Source of the DNA: JBNKDD01 sp050288085
GTDB lineage: Bacteria; Chloroflexota; Anaerolineae; Aggregatilineales; UBA3940
DNA: 64,000 nucleotides
Direction: 5' to 3'
Assembly (NCBI GenBank): GCA_050288085.1
Contig: JBNKDD010000002.1
Location: 1-64,000, forward strand
A program made the position numbers and the translations under genes. A model generated the notes under the pieces. The model searched no databases, was not told the origin of the DNA, and was given only the letters and a program-made list of their open reading frames with translations. How positions within the stretch are numbered: the first letter of the stretch is position 1; the number at the start of each line of letters is the position of its first letter. Shown in pieces: positions 44,985-53,310 of the stretch.

Positions 44985-46439
44985 ATGTCAGAAAAACCTA
45001 ATCAACTAAACGCAGTACTCCAAACCGGCCAGTTGCTTTTCTTGCTTCTGTTTGTTTTCACCGACCCTCTTACCTTTGATCTGGTTCTATGGTCTATTCA
45101 AGTTCCACTGAATATTCTGCCCGAACATCATGGGATTGTCATCTTTGCGCCGGATATCGCCCTCATGGGATTAGTAGGCATTACCGGCCTGAGATTGGCT
45201 GTCGATTGGACTTATCAGGCCAACATGAAGATTGCCTTACAAAAGTCCAGTTTTCGATGGCTGCTGCTGGCCGGGTGGATGGGCTTCGGTATTTTATACG
45301 CCCAATACCGGCGGCTGGCAGCTTATAACTTATCCCACCTGCTGTTGGGCATCGCCTTGATGGTGATTGTCGCACAGTTGATAGCCAATGAAGACGGCTG
45401 GAAACTGCTGGTGGGATTGGCGCTCGCGGCAGGATTTCATGGGTTCTTTGCCGTTGCCCAATCGATCAAGGGTGGGGCGCTCGGATTATGGTTGTTTGGC
45501 GAAATACAGAATTATTATGTCGGCGTCCCAATTTTTCGGGGGTATGGGCTGGCATCCAATCCAAATAACCTGGGCGGCTTTCTGATAACCGGGCTTTACG
45601 GCGGCCTTTTATTTCTTAACAGGCGGCGGCAGCATGAACTCTGGCTGGTGCTCCTGGTGGCGATGGGAGGATTATTTGCCGGGTTAGGTCTGCTGGCAAC
45701 CATGTCACGATCTGCTATCGGCGCGTTAGTCATCACCCTGGGGATGATAATTGCAGCATTCCCTCCTTTTGCAGCCCGCCACAACCTGCTATCAAATACA
45801 TCTGACCAACCCACCGCCGATCAGATAAGCCGATCTTCATCTGTACTGCCACCGACCGTCCCCGCCGGGGTGCAGCGTGCCGGGACAAATACGCTGGTTG
45901 CCGAACTAACATTCTCATTTGTGTTACCGGCATTGATTGTAGCTATTCCCGCACTGCTGGCGCTGACAACAGGCATGATCATTTTTGGACCATCGCTGGC
46001 AGCCCGGTTTACCGAACTCATCGATCCGCAGATCATCTCAGAGCGCATCTTCGGCACTTATTCACACACAATGGCGGTCATCCGGCAGCATCCTTTACTG
46101 GGAGTGGGAGCAAATAACCTGCTGCTTGCCATCAGTAAACTGCCGGTTGAATTCGTAACACGCCCGCTCCCCGTCCATAATGTTTATCTCGCCATGTGGG
46201 CGGAGCTTGGTATCCCCGGCCCGCCGCTGTTTATCCTGGCGGTTGGACAAATTGTGGCACAGATCCGGCGGCGTGACGGTATCCGCTTATTTCTTGCCGG
46301 GGTCGGGGTATTGGCCTGGTGTCTGATCATGCTGATTGATTACTATCCCTGGGGCGATCCGCGCTCGCGGTTGATGTTATTCCTGACAATGGGCTTGTGG
46401 TGGGGATATTGGCTTCAGAACAAACAGCAGCAAGTATAA
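44985..46439 (+). CDS. O-antigen ligase / Wzy polymerase-like membrane protein
   Basis: 484 aa, about 11 hydrophobic segments. The O-antigen ligase/Wzy_C part (about 200-440) has LATMSRSAIGALVITLGMI and the large external loop with PLLGVGANNLLLAIS and PLPVHNVYLAMWAELGIPG, the H-N-x-Y and Arg patterns typical of WaaL/Wzy. The protein would polymerise or ligate a surface glycan carried on a lipid. It overlaps the following gene by 43 bases in a different frame. Function depends on the envelope glycan of the host and is otherwise undetermined. Confidence 0.85.
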   Translation: MSEKPNQLNAVLQTGQLLFLLLFVFTDPLTFDLVLWSIQVPLNILPEHHGIVIFAPDIALMGLVGITGLRLAVDWTYQANMKIALQKSSFRWLLLAGWMGFGILYAQYRRLAAYNLSHLLLGIALMVIVAQLIANEDGWKLLVGLALAAGFHGFFAVAQSIKGGALGLWLFGEIQNYYVGVPIFRGYGLASNPNNLGGFLITGLYGGLLFLNRRRQHELWLVLLVAMGGLFAGLGLLATMSRSAIGALVITLGMIIAAFPPFAARHNLLSNTSDQPTADQISRSSSVLPPTVPAGVQRAGTNTLVAELTFSFVLPALIVAIPALLALTTGMIIFGPSLAARFTELIDPQIISERIFGTYSHTMAVIRQHPLLGVGANNLLLAISKLPVEFVTRPLPVHNVYLAMWAELGIPGPPLFILAVGQIVAQIRRRDGIRLFLAGVGVLAWCLIMLIDYYPWGDPRSRLMLFLTMGLWWGYWLQNKQQQV

Positions 46440-47977
46440 AATTTGTGCCATTGGTACTTGTATTTGTGGTCAGCCTTGCCCTGTACCACGCAACCCTCTC
46501 GCCTACTATCAATTCATTTGATAGTGCGGAGTTGGTCACAGCCGCTCATTGCCTGGGGATCGTCCATGCAACCGGCTACCCGCTTTACCTGCTGCTGGGC
46601 CACGCTGCTGCCCTGATCCCCTGGGGAAGCATTCCCCGCAATGTCAACCTGCTGTCGGCGATCTTCGGCTCGTTGGCTTGCTGCTTCACCTATCTGACCT
46701 GCCAACGGTTGAACCTCAAAACCTGGATTTCGGTCAGTGCCGCCTTGTTGCTGGCTGTTTCTGGAACGTTCTGGTTCCATGCGGTGATCGCCGAAGTCTA
46801 CACCCTGACGGGTTTCCTGGTAAGTGTTCTGATCTATGTCTGCCTGATCTGGCTGCAAACAGACAGCCGATACGCGATGTGGGCGACGTTCTTTATATTT
46901 GGCCTGAGCCTCACCAACCACATGAGCAGTGTATTGTTGGGGCCGGGCTTGATGGTGCTGGCGATCCGTTCGTTTGTAAAAGAAAAGAAGGTATGGCCCT
47001 GGTTAGCCGCCGGGTTGTTTACAATCTTGCCGTTAAGCCTATACGCCTATCTCCCGATCCGATACCTGGCTGATCCACCGCTTAACTATGTAGGCCAATA
47101 CTTCGACGTTTCCCTGGCAACCCCCGCCGGAGTCATGTGGATGGTCAGCGGTCGGATGTTTGGACGAGAGATGTTCGGCGCGACATTGGCTGATGGGTTT
47201 ATCAACGTTCTGCGGCTGTGTTTCAGGCTGTGGCTGGACTTGCTGGGAGTAGGGGGTATCCTTGCGCTGCTCGGTATCTGGAGACTGTGGAAACGGGAGC
47301 AGTGGTTTAGCCTGTTCGCCCTGTCAGGGATTGTCTGTGTGCTGATTTTCTTTGGTTTTTACGATGTGGTCGATACAGAAACCATGACTGTTCCGGCGCT
47401 GGTATTCCTGATGCCCTTTGTCGGGGTGGGCTGGTCAACCATTCATGATGCGATACAGAAATATGGGAACGGGCTGACTCCGGCGGTCAAGCAGTATGCG
47501 GTTCCCACGTCTGGGATTTTATTGGTGCTGATCGGCGGGATCGTGAACTGGCCGTATGCCGACCATCACACGGATTATTCAAGCGCCGTCTACGCCAACA
47601 GCTTGCTGGATACTGTTGAACCCGATGCCCTGATTCTAACGCAGTGGACATCGGCCACACCGCTGCTGTACATGCAGATAGTCGAAGAACAGCGGCCCGA
47701 TGTAGAAATCCTGGACCGGGGATTCTATATGCTGGGGCTGCGTGACCGGTTGATACGCGCCGGACAGGGTGATTCCTTTCGCGAGGTTGGCCGTCGCGAG
47801 ATGGCTCAGATCATACGGGAAGCCCTGGTAGAAAGGCCGGTCTACCTGACCGAATATGACGAAAGATTGGGCGAGACATTTTGCCTGATCCCTCTACCCC
47901 TGCCTGAAGCCCCTGATACCTATCAAGTCTTTGGGGCACCCCCGGCTGGTCAGATATGCACCTCACCACCTGAATAG
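46397..47977 (+). CDS. DUF2723 polytopic membrane protein (PMT-like glycosyltransferase fold)
   Basis: 526 aa, GTG start at 46397 inside the preceding gene. The N-terminal block FVVSLALYHATLSPTINSFDSAELVTAA and HATGYPLYLLLGHAAALIP is diagnostic for DUF2723: a GT-C-like fold with a conserved Asp in the first external loop. About ten membrane segments are followed by a soluble C-terminal domain (about 400-526, DALILTQWTSATPLLYMQIV). Homologs include bacterial O-mannosyltransferase-like proteins; the donor is probably a polyprenyl sugar. The pair with the O-antigen-ligase-like gene suggests a common glycan pathway. Confidence 0.85.
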   Translation: MVGILASEQTAASIKFVPLVLVFVVSLALYHATLSPTINSFDSAELVTAAHCLGIVHATGYPLYLLLGHAAALIPWGSIPRNVNLLSAIFGSLACCFTYLTCQRLNLKTWISVSAALLLAVSGTFWFHAVIAEVYTLTGFLVSVLIYVCLIWLQTDSRYAMWATFFIFGLSLTNHMSSVLLGPGLMVLAIRSFVKEKKVWPWLAAGLFTILPLSLYAYLPIRYLADPPLNYVGQYFDVSLATPAGVMWMVSGRMFGREMFGATLADGFINVLRLCFRLWLDLLGVGGILALLGIWRLWKREQWFSLFALSGIVCVLIFFGFYDVVDTETMTVPALVFLMPFVGVGWSTIHDAIQKYGNGLTPAVKQYAVPTSGILLVLIGGIVNWPYADHHTDYSSAVYANSLLDTVEPDALILTQWTSATPLLYMQIVEEQRPDVEILDRGFYMLGLRDRLIRAGQGDSFREVGRREMAQIIREALVERPVYLTEYDERLGETFCLIPLPLPEAPDTYQVFGAPPAGQICTSPPE

Positions 47978-48085
47978 CAAAACAGAACACAGATCATTGC
48001 CGCAAAGTGAGGGTTGTGATATGGTGGATTTGCCGGGAGAGATGTATGATCAGCACCCTACTTGATACGAGGGCAGGAGATCACT

Positions 48086-48976
48086 ATGACCAACAAATCA
48101 TCACGTATCGCACTGGTAACCGATAGTACGGCTGACCTTCCGTCCGCGCTACGGGATCGGTTTAATATTCATATCATCCCCCAGTTGATTACCTGGGGTG
48201 AGGAAACATTTATCGACGGGGTTAACCTGAGCACCGAGGAGTTCTACCAACGACTGCGCACCGACTCAGTCTATCCCCAAACAGCGCAACCGTCAGCGCA
48301 GGGAGTCGTCGAATTATTTGATAAGCTGGCAGTCGATCACGATGTCATCATCGCGCCGGTTGTTTCATCCGATGTGAGCGGTACGGTCAACGCAATCAAC
48401 ACGGCTTTAAAGCTCAAAGACCCCGGTATCCCCGTTCACCTGATCGATACGCGCTGCATCTCATTGGGCCTGGCCTATATTGTCTTACGGGCAGCGGAAG
48501 TCCGTGAACAGGGCGGCGATGTAGAAGCGATATTGGACGCCGTCAAAGACATGATGGGGCGAATGCAGATCGTGTTCACAGTTGACAATCTGGACGCCCT
48601 GCATCGCGGTGGACGAATCGGTGGGGCTACCAAGCTGCTGGGAACAGCCCTTCAGATCAAGCCAACCCTGACCTGGGAAGAGGGGCATGTCGAGCCGTTG
48701 GGCCGGGTACGCACGCGGAAAAAGGCGCTGCTCGGCCTGGAGCAAGAAGTACAAAACCGGCTGGATAGCAGCCAACCTATCGTTATCGGGGTGGCCCATG
48801 CAGACTGCCCGGACGAGGCCCAACTTGTTGCCGATTGGTTTCAGGAAGCGCTGTCGCCACGTATGCTGTTGGTATCGCCGGTTACGCCATCTATTGGCGT
48901 TCATGCAGGGACAGGCGTCATCGCCGTTTCTTTTGGGAATATCAGCGACGACGCATTAACCATACCGATTAGCTAA
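48086..48976 (+). CDS. DegV family fatty-acid-binding protein
   Basis: 296 aa from ATG 48086 (GGAG six bases upstream); an upstream TTG at 48062 would add eight residues. Characteristic elements are ALVTDSTADLPSALRD, GVNLSTEEFYQRLRTDSVYPQTAQPS, VVSSDVSGTVNAINTAL, and TVDNLDALHRGGRIGG. DegV/FakB proteins bind a fatty acid and present it to FakA kinase for phospholipid synthesis; no fakA is visible here. The stop overlaps, on the opposite strand, the end of the CooC-type gene by eight bases. Confidence 0.9.
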   Translation: MTNKSSRIALVTDSTADLPSALRDRFNIHIIPQLITWGEETFIDGVNLSTEEFYQRLRTDSVYPQTAQPSAQGVVELFDKLAVDHDVIIAPVVSSDVSGTVNAINTALKLKDPGIPVHLIDTRCISLGLAYIVLRAAEVREQGGDVEAILDAVKDMMGRMQIVFTVDNLDALHRGGRIGGATKLLGTALQIKPTLTWEEGHVEPLGRVRTRKKALLGLEQEVQNRLDSSQPIVIGVAHADCPDEAQLVADWFQEALSPRMLLVSPVTPSIGVHAGTGVIAVSFGNISDDALTIPIS

Positions 48977-49757
48977 ATACCTTTTCCATCATCCCTGTAA
49001 TGGCCTGATAGACTGGCGACGAGTCGCCTAATTCGACCAGTGGACGCCCACTAAATTCGAACTCAAGCAGTTCATTATCACTGGGTATTGTTCCTAAAAA
49101 GTTCACGTCCATCTGGTCGATGCGTGCCTTGAGTGGGGCAGGCATCTCACCGGAAAGCCGGTTTAAAATCAGGTAGGCGTTTTCGACCCGAATATCCAAC
49201 TCATGTCGCAGTGAGGCGATCCGCTCGGCGGCAACCAATCCACGCTGAGTCGGGTCACTGACAATCAACAGGTGTTGGACATCACGGGTTGTCCGGCGGC
49301 TGAGATGTTCCATCCCGGCTTCATTGTCGATGATCACATAGCGGTAATTTTTGCTGATCTGGTCGATCACTTCCCGCAGGTTATGGTTCACTGCACAGTA
49401 GCAGCCGGGGCCTTCTGACCGGCCCATCGCAATCAGGTCGAACCGGTCGCCCTCGGCCAATGATGAGCGGATTTCGTAATCCAGGTAATCGCGCTTTGAC
49501 ACCCCACCGTTGAGAGTCCCCATTGCTGCACCACCGGTCGTCAGCGATTGTTGAACCTGGGTCAGCAAATCCTCGCGGATGTCACCAACCGTCCATTCCA
49601 GGTCAAGGCCGAGCACCATGTTCAGGTTGCTGCTCGGATCGGCATCAATCGCCAGGATCGCACCGGATTGATTCTCCATCAAATATTTGACCACCATACC
49701 GGCAACCGTTGTCTTTCCAACCCCACCCTTACCGGCCAGTGCAATTGTTGTTGTCAT
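48969..49757 (-). CDS. CooC/AcsF-type nickel-insertion ATPase, copy A
   Basis: 262 aa. MinD/SIMIBI ATPase of the CooC group. Deviant Walker A ALAGKGGVGKTTVAGMVVKY, switch regions AIDADPSSNLNMVLG and VIIDNEAGMEHLSRR, and the CXC motif in EGPGCYCAVNHNLRE that binds Ni or Zn between two monomers. CooC/AcsF drive nickel insertion into CODH and ACS. It lies downstream of a second copy (49804-50592) and ends eight bases into the opposite-strand degV gene. Which copy serves CODH and which serves ACS cannot be said. Confidence 0.88.
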   Translation of the reverse strand: MTTTIALAGKGGVGKTTVAGMVVKYLMENQSGAILAIDADPSSNLNMVLGLDLEWTVGDIREDLLTQVQQSLTTGGAAMGTLNGGVSKRDYLDYEIRSSLAEGDRFDLIAMGRSEGPGCYCAVNHNLREVIDQISKNYRYVIIDNEAGMEHLSRRTTRDVQHLLIVSDPTQRGLVAAERIASLRHELDIRVENAYLILNRLSGEMPAPLKARIDQMDVNFLGTIPSDNELLEFEFSGRPLVELGDSSPVYQAITGMMEKVFS

Positions 49758-49803
49758 ACTTCACTCCTGCCATCATTATGTGAAATAAAATCACCTGTAG
49801 GTT

Positions 49804-50592
49804 CTATGTTTCTTTTGTGGGCAGCTGCTTGACCAGAGTCTCGGCCATCTCTTCAGCCGCATCCCGCAAAGCCGGAACATGATCGTACACCGGAATGCCG
49901 AGACGGTCGGCTTCCTGCACTTTCAAATCAGCGGGAAGGAAACCCAGCACCGGAATGCCGGGGGTTTCCGCTTTGAGGAACTCGGACTCCTCGTCGTTGC
50001 GCACTTTGTTACCCACCAGCCACAGGCGGTCTAAGCCTATATCGCTCGCCAGTTGTTTGATCTGGGCTGCTGTGCCCAGGCTGCGGCGGGTTGGCTCGAC
50101 AACGATGATCATGGCATCTACAAAGTCAACGGTTGCCCTGCCTAAATGCTCAACTCCGGCATACATATCCAGGATCAATACATCATCCTTGCGGAAAAGC
50201 AGGTGGGTGAACAGCGTCTTGAGCATGGCGCTCTCAGGGCAAATACAACCCGATCCACCCAGGTCAACCGATCCCATTTCCAACAGGCGAACACCACGAT
50301 GTACCACACTAAACCGCTCCGGGATATCATCAACACGGGGGTTAAGCGTAAAAAAGCCGCCAACCGTGCCGGGTTTTGCGCCGGTGCGTTCCTCGATCAG
50401 AGCATCCATTTCCGCGATGGGTTTTAACTGTGCCTGTACATCATCCGGGAAGCCCAACGCCCCGGCCAGGCAGGGCGATGGATCGGCATCGGCGGCCAGC
50501 ACCTCGCGGCCCGCATCGGCATAAGCCTGGGCCAACAATGCTGCCAACGTTGTCTTGCCAACGCCACCTTTTCCGCTAATCGCGAGTTTCAT
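49804..50592 (-). CDS. CooC/AcsF-type nickel-insertion ATPase, copy B
   Basis: 262 aa. Walker A ISGKGGVGKTTLAALLAQAY with AADADPSPCLAGALG, a CXC motif in LGGSGCICPESAML and LILDMYAGVEHLGRATV (switch II). Divergent from copy A, so an old duplication; it shares LDMYAGVEHLGR with typical CooC proteins and is the closer match to canonical CooC. Part of the CODH/ACS maturation set; it lies downstream of the terminator after metVF, 46 bases before copy A. Confidence 0.88.
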   Translation of the reverse strand: MKLAISGKGGVGKTTLAALLAQAYADAGREVLAADADPSPCLAGALGFPDDVQAQLKPIAEMDALIEERTGAKPGTVGGFFTLNPRVDDIPERFSVVHRGVRLLEMGSVDLGGSGCICPESAMLKTLFTHLLFRKDDVLILDMYAGVEHLGRATVDFVDAMIIVVEPTRRSLGTAAQIKQLASDIGLDRLWLVGNKVRNDEESEFLKAETPGIPVLGFLPADLKVQEADRLGIPVYDHVPALRDAAEEMAETLVKQLPTKET

Positions 50593-50609
50593 TTAAACAC
50601 TCTCCCCCG

Positions 50610-50652
50610 AAAAAATAGCGAACTGACCAGAAGATACACCTGATCAGCTCGC
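50610..50652 (-). terminator. Terminator between metVF and the CooC genes
   Basis: On the minus strand GCGAGCTGATCAG and CTGGTCAGTTCGC pair fully (13 bp, two G-U), followed by TATTTTTTCGG. It lies between the metVF stop (50713) and the copy-B start (50592). Confidence 0.8.
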
Positions 50653-50712
50653 CTTATTTTTGATTATATCGCCGTTGATTCTGGAAACAAGTAAGTTGTT
50701 TCCATTTAACGT

Positions 50713-52182
50713 CTACTCAGCAACGGCTTTTTCCTCAACCGGCACAAAATCTGGTGGCAGAAGATCAGCTTCGGTGACAATGCGCGGTACGATCTCTTCC
50801 CAACCGACCGCCATCAGGTGGATACCGTTGACTCCTTCGAGCTTCTTGACACCTTCAATTAGTTCGAGGGCAATGGCAACACCTTCTTCTTCAGCGCCAT
50901 CACCGGCGGATTCCATGCGCTTCATCAGCGGTTCAGGGATAAAGACCCCCGGTACCTCGTTGTTCATGTATTCGGCTACACGGTAATTCTTGATCGGGGT
51001 GATACCGATCAGGATGTAAACCTTATCCATGATGTTGCGCTTCGCCAGCTGGTTAAGCCAGATTTCCAGTCCATCGAGATCGTAGACCAGGTTGGTTTGG
51101 AAGAACTGCGCCCCGGCATTGACCTTCTTATGCTCACGGATCGCCTGGAATTCAGGCCGAGAGGCATACGGTGCAGCTGCTGCGCCCAGGAAAATATTGG
51201 GGCGGGATTTAATATTGCGCCCATCCAGGTAGTGACCCTCGTCGCGCATCCGGCGTAGAATCCAGAGCATCTGGATCGAGTCGATATCAACGACATCAAG
51301 GCGGCCCATTGGGGCCGGACCCATCCGCCCATGGTCGCCGGATAAGCATAGGATGTTGGTTACACCCATTGCACTTGCACCGATGACTTCCGCCTGAAGG
51401 CCGGTGCGGGTGCGATCACGGGCAGCAATCTGCATTACCGGCTCAGCACCCAGTTCAAGAGCAATTTTACTGCAAGCCCAGCTCGACATACGCGGGGTAG
51501 CGGATGGGCTGTCGGTGAAGTTTACGGCAGTAACATAGGGCTTGATCATCTCAATATTACGTGTGAGCTTGCCCGTTGCGGTGCTCATCGGCGGTGCAAC
51601 TTCCGACGTAACCACAAATTCACCAGCACGGAGGTGGCGTTCTAGTTCAGATATGGGTTCTTCGTAGGCTGGAGCATGATACTCGGAGTCGCCTTGCCAC
51701 CAATCGGGCTGGCGAACCGGTTTGAAGATCGATTCGTGGGTTTCGGCACGCTTTTCTTTCGAGAGATAGCCGCTTATGACATTACCAAAGCCAATTTCTT
51801 TGGCCTGGTGTACCACATCGCCCCAGGTTTCACCACCAACTTTATCCCAATCAAGCGGAGGAAGCACTTCCAGCAGCATCTCCTCTCGCCCCATTTTGAA
51901 GGCACGATCATAGATCTCGTACCAGATGCAGGGGCGCGTTTCATCGACGTAGCAGTGTTCTTCAGTAGAACCACCGCAAGGGCCATTCCGCGCACCTTTG
52001 GGGCATTCCATTGGGCAAATGAAGGCTGTTTCCTGAAGCAAGCAGTTGCCACACATTCGGCAGCCGAACATCGGTCCTTTTGTCATTTTTTCAACAGTGA
52101 TCAGGAGTCGGTTGCCCGCCGTTTCCTTTTTGAAGGGACGGTATGGAGGCTGCCAACGGCGTCCGGGGGTGAAAATAGGCAT
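50713..52182 (-). CDS. MetV-MetF fusion: methylenetetrahydrofolate reductase with N-terminal zinc/FeS subunit domain
   Basis: 489 aa. Residues 1-165 match MetV (MTHFR_C): CRMCGNCLLQETAFICPMECPKGARNGPCGGS with at least seven Cys, then WYEIYDRAFKMGRE. Residues about 180-480 are MetF: FVVTSEVAPP (catalytic Glu region), TDSPSATPRMSS, PVMQIAARDRTRTGLQAEVIG, NILCLSGDH, FFQTNLVYDLDGLEIW. In acetogens MetV and MetF are normally separate subunits of one complex; here they are one chain. The enzyme makes methyl-THF for the methyl branch of the Wood-Ljungdahl pathway. The gene is flanked on both sides by terminators and is probably a transcription unit of its own. The C-terminus is acidic and Val-rich. 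Confidence 0.88.
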   Translation of the reverse strand: MPIFTPGRRWQPPYRPFKKETAGNRLLITVEKMTKGPMFGCRMCGNCLLQETAFICPMECPKGARNGPCGGSTEEHCYVDETRPCIWYEIYDRAFKMGREEMLLEVLPPLDWDKVGGETWGDVVHQAKEIGFGNVISGYLSKEKRAETHESIFKPVRQPDWWQGDSEYHAPAYEEPISELERHLRAGEFVVTSEVAPPMSTATGKLTRNIEMIKPYVTAVNFTDSPSATPRMSSWACSKIALELGAEPVMQIAARDRTRTGLQAEVIGASAMGVTNILCLSGDHGRMGPAPMGRLDVVDIDSIQMLWILRRMRDEGHYLDGRNIKSRPNIFLGAAAAPYASRPEFQAIREHKKVNAGAQFFQTNLVYDLDGLEIWLNQLAKRNIMDKVYILIGITPIKNYRVAEYMNNEVPGVFIPEPLMKRMESAGDGAEEEGVAIALELIEGVKKLEGVNGIHLMAVGWEEIVPRIVTEADLLPPDFVPVEEKAVAE

Positions 52183-52320
52183 GTCATCCTCTCTTGCAAT
52201 CTATGCGCGAAGCCAACAGGTATATATTATTTTTAAAAAAGACGATTAGTATTTAGTTTACCGTCGTTGATATATCAGAATCCAGTGATATTTGTATGAT
52301 TCATGGGGTGACATTTGCCA

Positions 52321-52356
52321 GACAAAACGAGGCGAACCCAGTGAGTCCGCCTCGTT
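52321..52356 (-). terminator. Terminator after acsE
   Basis: On the minus strand AACGAGGCG, a 13-base loop and CGCCTCGTT, followed by TTGT/TTTTG. It sits 26 bases after the acsE stop and closes the operon beginning near 63.1 kb. Confidence 0.8.
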
Positions 52357-52381
52357 GGTATATGTCACATTCAATTACGAC

Positions 52382-53305
52382 CTACTGCTCCAGGTATGAG
52401 TCGGCGTAGATCACCTTATTGAGCAGGATTTGCACCGTCTTCCAGATGGCAGCCTGCTCCGGGTCACTCATATCCACATCATCAATGGAGGGTTCTTCCA
52501 TCGCAGCTACCCGGTCGGACAGCTTCAGATAGAGACGACCGAGGGCCGTACTTTCATCCCGTTCCTCAACAACGCGAATTACCTCTTTGAGGTCTTCGTC
52601 AAGTGGGTCGGCGATCATCATTTGCAGACCAGACCCCATCAGCATAGCACAGTAAACCCGGTTCATGAGCGGACGGTTCTTGTGGGGAACCGCATTTGAA
52701 ACGTTCGACAGGCCAACAGAAATGGCAGGCGGCGGATCCCAAACAACCTGCAAAGTACGCACTGCTTCGATCAGTTCAGGGCAATATTCCTGGCAGCCAG
52801 AAACGGTCAGCACCAGCGGGTCGATGATCAGGTCTTCGATGGGATAATCGATTTCCAACATGCGCGGGATCAGCTTCTCAATCGCGATGTTGATCCGCTC
52901 ATCAGCCGCCACCGGGATGCTGCCCCGGCCCATCGTCAGCGCGATCAGTTTGGCGTTATATTCCTTAGCAACCAGCGGAACTTTCTCCAGCCGTTCTTCT
53001 TCGGCAGAGGTAGAGTTGATGATCGGCTGGGCTTTGGTGACCTTCTTCAACCCGGCTTCAATACCCTGGAGATTGGTGCTGTCAAAGCTAAGTGGAACAT
53101 CAACCACCGCCTCAACCGTCTCAACCATCCAGGGGAAAATCTCTTCCCAGTCCTTCTTGCGCGGCCCCATGTTCAGGTCAAGTGCCTGTGCACCCGCCTC
53201 GATCTGTTGAACCGCCAGTTCCTGGAAAAACTTGGCGTCCCGCTCTTTGAGCGCCACCTTAACTTTTTCCGAAATGATGTGAATATTCTCACCGATGATA
53301 TACAT
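52382..53305 (-). CDS. acsE: Methyltetrahydrofolate:corrinoid methyltransferase AcsE
   Basis: 307 aa, somewhat longer than Moorella AcsE (262). Pterin-binding TIM barrel: MYIIGENIHIISEKVKVALK, GAQALDLNMGPRKKDW, PLSFDSTNLQGIEAGL, PIINSTSAEEERLEKV, LIIDPLVLTVSGCQEY and SVGLSNVSNAVPHKNRPLMN (Asn/Asp ligands of the folate). It passes the methyl group from methyl-THF to the Co(I) corrinoid of AcsCD. The C-terminal 40 residues form an extra acidic helix. Gap to RACo upstream is five bases. Confidence 0.92.
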   Translation of the reverse strand: MYIIGENIHIISEKVKVALKERDAKFFQELAVQQIEAGAQALDLNMGPRKKDWEEIFPWMVETVEAVVDVPLSFDSTNLQGIEAGLKKVTKAQPIINSTSAEEERLEKVPLVAKEYNAKLIALTMGRGSIPVAADERINIAIEKLIPRMLEIDYPIEDLIIDPLVLTVSGCQEYCPELIEAVRTLQVVWDPPPAISVGLSNVSNAVPHKNRPLMNRVYCAMLMGSGLQMMIADPLDEDLKEVIRVVEERDESTALGRLYLKLSDRVAAMEEPSIDDVDMSDPEQAAIWKTVQILLNKVIYADSYLEQ

Positions 53306-53310
53306 ATGCG

